From Chitinophagaceae bacterium (lineage in GTDB: Bacteria > Bacteroidota > Bacteroidia > Chitinophagales > Chitinophagaceae): DNA of 57,978 nucleotides. The stretch is taken from positions 1-57,978 of the forward strand of contig JAICGN010000014.1 of NCBI GenBank assembly GCA_025923075.1, read 5' to 3'. The position numbers were made by a program, and so were the translations under genes. This document shows, piece after piece, positions 1-5,818 of this stretch; position 1 is the first letter of the stretch, and each line of letters begins with the position of its first letter. The notes beneath the pieces are model-generated. The model made no database searches and was not told the origin of the DNA. It worked only from the letters and a program-made list of their open reading frames with translations.

Positions 1-318
1 CCGTGTATAAGTTTTATCGGCGAAATGGATACAAGCAAGGCTTTTGATTTTATTCAAAGTACTTATCGCTACCAAATAACCGCTATCTACCAGCATAATT
101 ATTTTGATCATGACAAAAGAGATTTCTTGTTTAATAACACCTTGTTTGTATTGAAGAATAAAAGACTGATCGAATTGGGAAGTAACTATTGCCAGGTATT
201 ATATACAAAAGATCAGCATGGATGGGGACAAACGACGATAAAAGAATTGTCTGTTTTTCATGTAACAGGTGATGTAAATAAAGTGATCGGTTTTGCAAGA
301 AGCAATAATATGAATTGA
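1..318 (+). CDS. Hypothetical protein, possibly 5'-truncated by the window edge
   Basis: The frame is open from base 1, so this may be the C-terminal part of a longer protein. If the ATG at 25 is the true start, it is a complete 97-residue protein. The product is soluble-looking, rich in aromatic and charged residues, with no signal peptide or membrane segment. I do not recognise a family. A hairpin with a short T run follows at 344-378. The coding call rests on the open frame, the clean stop and the following terminator. The function is unknown. Confidence 0.5.
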   Translation, partial: PCISFIGEMDTSKAFDFIQSTYRYQITAIYQHNYFDHDKRDFLFNNTLFVLKNKRLIELGSNYCQVLYTKDQHGWGQTTIKELSVFHVTGDVNKVIGFARSNNMN

Positions 319-343
319 AGAGATCAGATGCAGAAGGAGGAAT

Positions 344-378
344 AAGCGTTCCCGGCGAGATGCAACCGGGACGCTTTT
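344..378 (+). terminator. Putative intrinsic terminator after the first gene
   Basis: An inverted repeat (AAGCG-T-TCCCGG pairing with CCGGGA-CGCTT, one bulged base, loop of about 10 nt) is followed by TTTT and A/T-rich sequence. It lies 25 bases after the first gene's stop codon and before rtcB. The T run is short, so efficiency is uncertain. Confidence 0.5.
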
Positions 379-421
379 AAAAAGATGGTGCAATAATTGA
401 GTAATTTGAAAAAGAATAACA

Positions 422-1882
422 ATGAGCAAACTAAAAATACAGGGAAAAGAACTGCGTGCACTTGGTTATCCCGAAGGACCGGTGATCAGCATTGCAATGA
501 ATGTGATGGAAAAAAATTTCAAACATCATTCAAAAGAGAAAGCATTCGACATACTGAAGGAAGTGCTGCAATCACCACATGATTACGTTGCTGATGAAAC
601 ATTAGGACCAATTGCAAAACAGTTACTTCCAAAAGCCCCTCCTTCGGAGGGGTTGGGGGAGGCCGTTTCTTTGAATCAAAGCGGTATTCAATTCAACGTA
701 TTCGGACAAGAACATATCGAAGAAGGGGCGATGCATCAAATGTACCAGGCAGCTAAATTACCGATCAGTGTTGCAGGAGCATTGATGCCTGATGCACATA
801 GCGGCTATGGTTTACCAATCGGTGGAGTATTGGCAACAGAGAATGCTGTTATTCCTTATGGAGTCGGTGTTGATATTGGTTGCAGAATGTGTCTAAGTGT
901 TTTTGATATTGATCCAAAAGAACTGACTCAAAAGGAAAATTATTTTACCAGGGAGTTACTGGAAGCAACACTATTCGGTAGCGGACAACAATTTGACCAG
1001 GCAGAAGATCATGAAGTGATGGAAAATGAATTGTTTTTTCAATTGCCATTACTTAAGAATTTACATGGAAGAGCATGGAAACAATTAGGTTCATCCGGTT
1101 CAGGTAATCACTTTGTTGAATTTGGTATTGTAGAAATTGATGAAAAAGACAAGGTGCTGGGTATTGAACCAGGAAACTATGTTGGCTTGTTATCGCATTC
1201 AGGTTCAAGAGCGTTGGGAGCAAACATCGCTAACCACTATACTAAAATTGCGATCAGCAAAAGACGTTTACCTGCTGAAGCAAAAAATCTGGCATGGTTA
1301 AGCTTAGATGAAGAAGAAGGGATTGAGTATTGGAATGCAATGAATCTTGCTGGCGATTATGCATCTGCGTGTCACCATGTGATCCATGATAAGATCGCAA
1401 AGCAAGTAGGTCGGCAACCATTGAAAATGGTGGAGAACCACCACAATTTTGCCTGGAAAGAACAGTGGGAAGGAAGAGATCTGATCGTTCATCGCAAAGG
1501 TGCAACACCTGCAGGAAAAGACGTATTGGGAATTATTCCGGGTTCTATGACCGCTCCTGGATTTATTGTAAAAGGCAAGGGGGAAGCGGCGTCTGTTAAT
1601 TCTGCATCACATGGTGCTGGAAGAAAGATGAGCCGTACTAAAGCAATGGAATCAGTAACCGATAAGCAATTCAAAGAAGAATTGCAAAAGCACAATGTAA
1701 AATTGCTTGGTGGAGGCCTGGATGAATCACCTTTTGCTTATAAGGACATTGAAGTGGTGATGCAATCACAAAAAGCATTGGTTGAAGTTGTAGGTAAGTT
1801 CACTCCAAAAATTGTGAAGATGGATGGCGCAAAACATCAGGGCTGGAAAAAGAAGGGAAGAGATGAAGTGATGGGGGAATGA
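422..1882 (+). CDS. rtcB: RtcB family RNA-splicing ligase
   Basis: This is a 486-residue protein of the RtcB family, which joins RNA 2',3'-cyclic phosphate or 3'-phosphate ends to 5'-OH ends using GTP and Mn2+. Recognisable segments are the metal-binding 'GVDIGCRMC' near residue 150 (the conserved Cys), 'GSSGSGNHFVE' near residue 225, the His-rich 'ENHHNFAWKE' near residue 340, and 'HGAGRKMSRTKA', which holds the His that accepts GMP. The length is near the family norm. Residues of about 71-82 (KAPPSEGLGEAV) are encoded by a GC-rich palindromic repeat at 632-664 and look like an in-frame insertion. It stands alone, with no archease or RtcA gene visible beside it. Confidence 0.95.
   Translation: MSKLKIQGKELRALGYPEGPVISIAMNVMEKNFKHHSKEKAFDILKEVLQSPHDYVADETLGPIAKQLLPKAPPSEGLGEAVSLNQSGIQFNVFGQEHIEEGAMHQMYQAAKLPISVAGALMPDAHSGYGLPIGGVLATENAVIPYGVGVDIGCRMCLSVFDIDPKELTQKENYFTRELLEATLFGSGQQFDQAEDHEVMENELFFQLPLLKNLHGRAWKQLGSSGSGNHFVEFGIVEIDEKDKVLGIEPGNYVGLLSHSGSRALGANIANHYTKIAISKRRLPAEAKNLAWLSLDEEEGIEYWNAMNLAGDYASACHHVIHDKIAKQVGRQPLKMVENHHNFAWKEQWEGRDLIVHRKGATPAGKDVLGIIPGSMTAPGFIVKGKGEAASVNSASHGAGRKMSRTKAMESVTDKQFKEELQKHNVKLLGGGLDESPFAYKDIEVVMQSQKALVEVVGKFTPKIVKMDGAKHQGWKKKGRDEVMGE
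632..664. repeat. Palindromic GC-rich repeat inside rtcB
   Basis: The hairpin CCCCTCC-TTC-GGAGGGG (636-652) is followed by a G-rich tail. It has the form of the small dispersed repeats often seen between genes in Bacteroidota, but here it lies within the reading frame of rtcB. Related units occur near 10243, 13252, 54321 and 55600. Confidence 0.8.
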
Positions 1883-2037
1883 GCAACAGGCATTTGGCAA
1901 TAAACTGCAATAAGATGTAATCGTCGGTATTTGATCTGACAAAATGAAAGTTGAGTTTTATAGGGTTTTGGTGCTTTATTTGAAACTAATCTGACATTGT
2001 CCGTAAGATCAAATGTTGACTTTCCCAAATAAGAAAC

Positions 2038-2060
2038 GCACCGTTTATTCGGTGCTTTTC
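2038..2060. terminator. Terminator between convergent rtcB and the META lipoprotein gene
   Basis: The stem GCACCG-TTTATT-CGGTGC is followed on the plus strand by TTTTCGTTTC. Its loop contains the reverse-complemented stop codon (2045-2047) of the minus-strand META gene. It is the only hairpin in the stretch 1883-2044, which otherwise shows nothing recognisable. It probably ends transcription from both sides. Confidence 0.65.
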
Positions 2061-2485
2061 GTTTCTTCTTCTGCTGAGAACTCAAGCATTAATTCCTTGT
2101 CATTATATAACAATAAGTTCGTACCTCTTATTTCATACCTGGTTATCTTTCCCAAGTGGCCAAGATATTTGTTTTCGATCTGCTGCACCTGCTCACAATA
2201 CATTTTTGTCGAGAAAATGTTTTTAAAGCTAACCTCATTGGCAGAGACGACAGCATTACTACCAAAACTATTGCAACTGCCATTTCCACCTGCGCTACCT
2301 TTTTCTTTATCGAAACGAATAAAAGCCTTTGTATTGACAACTTCTTCTGTGTTGTTTGTATATATTTTCTTCAATGACCATCTCGTATTATATAAAGGAG
2401 TAGTTACCTGCATATTTTCTTTAGGTGATTTGCATGAGCCGGCTAACGTTAAGATTGCAATACAAATAAAATAAAGCTGTTTCAT
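2045..2485 (-). CDS. META domain (HslJ-like) lipoprotein
   Basis: This 146-residue protein has a short lipoprotein signal peptide ending in the lipobox LAGSC (Cys18), so it is probably anchored in the outer or inner membrane facing the periplasm. The rest fits the META/HslJ domain: 'TRWSLKKIY' as the opening strand, 'GGNGSCNSFG' in the middle (the usual G-x-GGCNxF motif), and a later 'STKMYCEQ'. META domain proteins are linked to stress or heat-shock tolerance and motility in other bacteria, but the biochemical role is unclear. It ends inside the loop of the hairpin at 2038-2060. Confidence 0.85.
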   Translation of the reverse strand: MKQLYFICIAILTLAGSCKSPKENMQVTTPLYNTRWSLKKIYTNNTEEVVNTKAFIRFDKEKGSAGGNGSCNSFGSNAVVSANEVSFKNIFSTKMYCEQVQQIENKYLGHLGKITRYEIRGTNLLLYNDKELMLEFSAEEETKSTE

Positions 2486-2561
2486 TTTTTAGGTTTCAAT
2501 ATAGATGCAATACAATTGTTAGTTGCATGCAGAGAAATGTTAAAGCTTTTTTCGTTTACAA

Positions 2562-2591
2562 CAAATAAAAAACCTCTGTAGAAACAGAGGT
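2562..2591 (-). terminator. Rho-independent terminator of the 52-residue gene
   Basis: Read on the minus strand, an 8-bp perfect stem ACCTCTGT-TTCT-ACAGAGGT is followed by TTTTTTATTTG. This is a textbook intrinsic terminator. It lies about 33 bases after the stop of the small gene at 2625-2783 and confirms transcription of that strand here. Confidence 0.85.
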
Positions 2592-2624
2592 CGCAACCAA
2601 AACTAACTGCTTATGAGAAAATAT

Positions 2625-2783
2625 TTAAGTAGTAACTGTTTTAAAATTATAACGTCCAAAATATCCGCCTTCTCTTTCTTCTTGTTCTGTAATCACGAAA
2701 TCCTCTTTATAAGACGCGAAACTGACTTTTTTAGTCTGTGGATCTTGTCTTTTTTGTTTTTTCTTGGAAAGATTCTTTTTCAT
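2625..2783 (-). CDS. Small basic hypothetical protein (52 residues)
   Basis: The reading frame starts at ATG (2783-2781) and ends with TAA (2627-2625). It encodes a 52-residue protein with a strongly basic N-terminus (MKKNLSKKKQKRQ), a mixed middle (SFASYKEDFV), an acidic stretch (TEQEEREGG) and an aromatic tail (YFGRYNFKTVTT). There is no signal peptide or membrane segment. A strong terminator directly downstream on the same strand argues that the gene is real. The basic leader and distinct tail resemble a small regulatory or precursor-type peptide, but no modification enzyme lies beside it and I do not recognise a family. The plus-strand frame over the same bases is a shadow. Confidence 0.6.
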   Translation of the reverse strand: MKKNLSKKKQKRQDPQTKKVSFASYKEDFVITEQEEREGGYFGRYNFKTVTT

Positions 2784-2941
2784 AACACTGGTTTTTGGTA
2801 TTGTAGGTATGAGTTTTCAATTACCGTGCCAGTTGAATTTAGAGTGATCAAACTTCAACTCTACACTTGTATGGAACTCTAACAACCAATAGGTTGGGTT
2901 GCTCAATCTTAGAAAGCGGAAACTTGTTGAGCGAGATCAAA

Positions 2942-4213
2942 TCATACTTTAACATAGATCCTTTTCTTATCCATCCACCAGCAGATAAACCACATGAAAG
3001 TGATAATGCAAATTGCATAGGCAAGCGAACCATTTTCGGGTGGTCCCGGTGTATAAATGAGGATTTTTTTATACAGCCAATTCCACGGATTTACACCATC
3101 GCCCAATTTTATTAATGCAAGACCGCGCGGTAAAAAAGCACTAAGCGCAAAAACAAACAATGCATTTTTCCCAAATACATCAAAAAATTTACTGAGCCAG
3201 CCTCTTGCATTTTTATATTCGATGAAATAGATCATCATAGCGATCGTTATCGTGGCAAGCCCTGATGTGTAAATTGTATAAGAACTCGTCCATATTTTTT
3301 TGTTGATCGGGAAAAGCATATCCCAGCAAAACCCTGTGATGAGCATTGCAACGCCACCTACAAATAAACCAGTCAACATTTGATATGGACCTGAGGAAAT
3401 GATTGTTGATTTCTCAAATTCAAACCCGATAGGTAACGGGTGCGGGAGATTTTCTGTCTTGTTTTTCATTTGAATATAGTCGCCAATAACATATCCAAAT
3501 ATTACCTGAACAATAGCGGGTATTGTACTTATTAATCCCTCAGGATCAAAAGGAATTCCTTCGCCTTTATACATATGTGATTCTCCAAGGATGAATTTAT
3601 CTATGTCAGTCCCAAACCAACCTCCCAAACTATAAGGATCAGATGGGCTTGCGATATAGCAAAGCACCCAATAGACAAGGAGTAAGACCAGCCCCGCTAG
3701 AAATGCCTTTCGCACTTTAAGATAATAGATGATTATAGAAGCAAAAAAGTAACAAAGAGCAATGCGTTGCAATACCCCTAATACTCTAACTCCTTTTACG
3801 GTTTCAATAATATTACCACCCTTATCTTTTGAATAATCGAGCCATGTAAAACCTTTGAAGATGGTTACTTTTTGGAACTCGGATGTTCCTTCCACGATCC
3901 GGTTAACCTCGGTAACAAATGGCCACCAGTTTAGAAAAAGGCCGATCAAAAAAATCAAAACAGATCTTTTCAAAATCTTTTTCCAAAAGGCCGCATCACC
4001 AGCGGCTTCAAGCTTTGGCATTATAAATGCAAGTGCATTGCCCACTGCAAATAAAAAAAATGGAAAAACGAGATCAGTGGGGGTGAGCCCATGCCAGGGT
4101 GCATGCTCAAGCGGAGCATAAATATGTGACCATGTCCCCGGATTATTTACCAGGATCATGAGGCAAACGGTGGCGCCCCGAAACACATCCAGAGAGTAAT
4201 AACGCTGATTCAA
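2942..4213 (-). CDS. DUF5009 / NagX-like heparan-alpha-glucosaminide N-acetyltransferase family membrane protein
   Basis: This 423-residue integral membrane protein has about ten hydrophobic segments. The N-terminus 'SLDVFRGATVCLMILVNNPG' is the hallmark of the NagX/HGSNAT-related acyltransferase group (DUF5009), and 'HGLTPTDLVFPFFLFAVGNAL' also fits. Family members are thought to move acyl groups from cytoplasmic acyl-CoA across the inner membrane onto amino sugars, as human HGSNAT does with glucosamine. The start is TTG at 4213; I found no in-frame ATG upstream. It is transcribed away from the polysaccharide cluster. A dyad lies at 4245-4259 just upstream, and the small gene at 2625-2783 follows on the same strand. 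Confidence 0.85.
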   Translation of the reverse strand: MNQRYYSLDVFRGATVCLMILVNNPGTWSHIYAPLEHAPWHGLTPTDLVFPFFLFAVGNALAFIMPKLEAAGDAAFWKKILKRSVLIFLIGLFLNWWPFVTEVNRIVEGTSEFQKVTIFKGFTWLDYSKDKGGNIIETVKGVRVLGVLQRIALCYFFASIIIYYLKVRKAFLAGLVLLLVYWVLCYIASPSDPYSLGGWFGTDIDKFILGESHMYKGEGIPFDPEGLISTIPAIVQVIFGYVIGDYIQMKNKTENLPHPLPIGFEFEKSTIISSGPYQMLTGLFVGGVAMLITGFCWDMLFPINKKIWTSSYTIYTSGLATITIAMMIYFIEYKNARGWLSKFFDVFGKNALFVFALSAFLPRGLALIKLGDGVNPWNWLYKKILIYTPGPPENGSLAYAICIITFMWFICWWMDKKRIYVKV

Positions 4214-4244
4214 GAAGGGGTGGTTTCCGGCTAAGGTAATTTTA

Positions 4245-4259
4245 AAACCGGAACGGTTT
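4245..4259. promoter_or_regulatory. Candidate operator: AAACCG-GAA-CGGTTT dyad
   Basis: A perfect 6-bp inverted repeat with a 3-base spacer lies 32 bases upstream of the TTG start of the DUF5009 gene, in the space between it and the divergent polysaccharide operon. The symmetry suggests a dimeric repressor site. No regulator can be assigned from the sequence. Confidence 0.4.
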
Positions 4260-4364
4260 AAACTACAACCTGAAAATCAGAAAGTGGAATCCTATTTATT
4301 AACTCGTGGGGACAAATGATTCAGAATCCGGCCAGTTTGCTCTATCCTCAGTCACATTTCACCC

Positions 4365-4372
4365 TATATTTG
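4365..4372 (+). promoter_or_regulatory. Putative promoter -7 box (TATATTTG) of the polysaccharide operon
   Basis: TATATTTG matches the Bacteroidota TAnnTTTG consensus exactly and lies about 113 bases before the antiterminator start. A TTTG at 4336-4339 could be the -33 element, although the spacing is longer than usual. It would give a leader RNA of about 100 nt. Confidence 0.5.
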
Positions 4373-4377
4373 CAACC

Positions 4378-4470
4378 GAATCGTAATTACCCGTTTCGAT
4401 TCATTGTCCTTTATCTCTGGAAACCAGTCATATGAAAACTTATTGATGTGACTGAGATGGCGAAGCCGTC
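4378..4470 (+). promoter_or_regulatory. Structured 5' leader upstream of the UpxY-like gene
   Basis: The leader contains three possible hairpins: GAATCG...CGATTC (4378-4402), CAGTCA...TGACTG (around 4427-4454), and GATGGC-GAA-GCCGTC (4456-4470), the last followed by eight A residues. In Bacteroides, UpxY proteins act on the untranslated leader of their own operon to stop early termination. These hairpins are plausible targets, but that role is inferred. Confidence 0.4.
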
Positions 4471-4484
4471 AAAAAAAAGTTCTT

Positions 4485-4988
4485 GTGAGCCTACGAAAAT
4501 GGTTAGCCGTTTATACACGGCCAAGATGGGAAAAAAAAGTGAACCAGCTGCTGGCAGAAAAAGGTGTTGAACGATATTGCCCTCTTAATAAAGTAAGAAA
4601 AAAATGGAGTGACCGAATGAAGCTTGTGGAAGAGCCTCTTTTTAAATCCTATGTTTTTGTGAAAGTAAACGATGAAGACCGAACCGAGGTAAGAATGACC
4701 CCGGGAGTAATCAATTTTGTATACTGGGAAGGCAAACCCGCTGTGATCAAAGAAAAGGAGATTAATGCGATCAAAAGATTTTTGGACGAATATGAAAATG
4801 TAGAAGTGAAACCATTAGAGGTAAAAGTCAACCAACGGGTAAAAATCATGGCAGGGCCATTAATGGACCAGGAAGGTCAGGTTCTCGAAGTGAAAAATAA
4901 AAAAGCAAAGGTGGCGATCGATAGTCTTGGCTATATGCTGGTAGCATCTGTTGAAAAAACAAAACTGGCTACGGTAAAAACAAAGTAA
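4485..4988 (+). CDS. UpxY/NusG-like transcription antiterminator
   Basis: This 167-residue protein has an N-terminal NusG (NGN) domain (residues about 5-95, with 'WLAVYTRPRWEKKV' and 'EPLFKSYVFV') and a C-terminal KOW domain (about 110-160, 'VNQRVKIMAGPLMDQEGQVLEV'). This is the layout of UpxY specialised NusG paralogues, which bind RNA polymerase in the leader of capsule or exopolysaccharide operons and allow readthrough over long distances. The start is a GTG, chosen because the frame upstream has a stop and the NGN domain begins at once. It is the first gene of a cluster of about 45 kb, as expected for an operon-specific antiterminator. Confidence 0.9.
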   Translation: MSLRKWLAVYTRPRWEKKVNQLLAEKGVERYCPLNKVRKKWSDRMKLVEEPLFKSYVFVKVNDEDRTEVRMTPGVINFVYWEGKPAVIKEKEINAIKRFLDEYENVEVKPLEVKVNQRVKIMAGPLMDQEGQVLEVKNKKAKVAIDSLGYMLVASVEKTKLATVKTK

Positions 4989-5038
4989 AACAAGCGTTAT
5001 ATTTGAAAGCAAATCTGCTTAAAACCAATATTGCCTTC

Positions 5039-5803
5039 ATGAAAATCCTCGCGATCCTTGTCTTGCCCATTTTGGTAATTACACTATTTTCTTCCTGTAG
5101 ATCGCAAAAACCGTTAGGTTATCTTGAAGATTTTTCTGATACCTCAGGCAAAGTCCATGTTAAATACCCTGAGCCTGTGATCCAGAAGAATGATGTTTTG
5201 TCTATTATTGTTTACAGTGATGCAATTGATGGTGGGGCAACAGACGCTATGTATAACCTTGCAAATTTTGGAGGAGGAAGTTCGACATCAACACAAGGAT
5301 TCCTTGTAGATTACGAAGGATACATACAATATCCAAGAGTAGGAAAAGTAAAGGCAGAAGGTCTAACAAAGCCACAGCTCGCCGAAGAAATAAAAAAGAA
5401 GGTTACGGGTCCGTTACAGAACCCGTCAGTTCTTGTGCGGGTTATTAATTTCAAGGTCACAATGCTCGGAGAGGTGTCCAGGGCCGGTCCCATAACCCTG
5501 CCTAGTGAGAAAGTTACTATTTTGGAAGCCATTGGCCTTGCTGGCGATGTTACAGTATATGGAAAGAAAGATGATATTGTAGTGCTTCGGGAAGTAGATG
5601 GCGCAGTTGAACACGGCAAGGTTGATCTTACCTCCAAAGACGTTTTTGATTCTCCGTACTATTTTCTTCGTCAAAACGATGTGGTGCTGGTGAATCCGAA
5701 CAAAAATAAAGCAAGATTAAGCGATCAGGTCTTTAACCAGCGGCTTGGCATTGCTTTCAGCATCATCAATACTATTGCGTTGTTGTATAATATATTCCAA
5801 TAA
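5039..5803 (+). CDS. wza: Wza-like polysaccharide export lipoprotein
   Basis: This protein is an outer-membrane polysaccharide export (OPX) protein. From the ATG at 5039 it has 255 residues, and its signal peptide ends in the lipobox LFSSC (Cys20). A TTG at 5003 would add 12 residues, but the ATG gives a standard signal peptide. The Poly_export domain follows (about 40-140), with an SLBB domain near 145-225 ('VTMLGEVSRAGPI' at its start). A hydrophobic C-terminal helix (about 237-255) may cross the outer membrane, as in Wza. It is shorter than E. coli Wza, having one SLBB domain. It sits 15 bases before the Wzc-type gene, the usual partner. Confidence 0.92.
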   Translation: MKILAILVLPILVITLFSSCRSQKPLGYLEDFSDTSGKVHVKYPEPVIQKNDVLSIIVYSDAIDGGATDAMYNLANFGGGSSTSTQGFLVDYEGYIQYPRVGKVKAEGLTKPQLAEEIKKKVTGPLQNPSVLVRVINFKVTMLGEVSRAGPITLPSEKVTILEAIGLAGDVTVYGKKDDIVVLREVDGAVEHGKVDLTSKDVFDSPYYFLRQNDVVLVNPNKNKARLSDQVFNQRLGIAFSIINTIALLYNIFQ

Positions 5804-5818
5804 AAATGTTTTTAGTTA

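Noticed and set aside
2013-2474. Long plus-strand open frame over the META lipoprotein gene
   Set aside because: It is the antisense of a clear lipoprotein with lipobox and META motifs, and its own translation has no recognisable features.
2613-2882. Plus-strand 89-codon frame with hydrophobic residues
   Set aside because: It lies antisense to the 52-residue gene, whose own terminator supports the minus strand. The hydrophobicity comes from the complement of Lys-rich codons.
4456-4478. Hairpin followed by eight A residues before the UpxY-like gene as a terminator
   Set aside because: An intrinsic terminator on the plus strand needs a T run after the stem. An A run does not fit, so it is listed only as leader structure.
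5003-5803. TTG at 5003 as the Wza start
   Set aside because: The ATG at 5039 gives a standard lipoprotein signal peptide; the longer form would place 12 extra residues before it.
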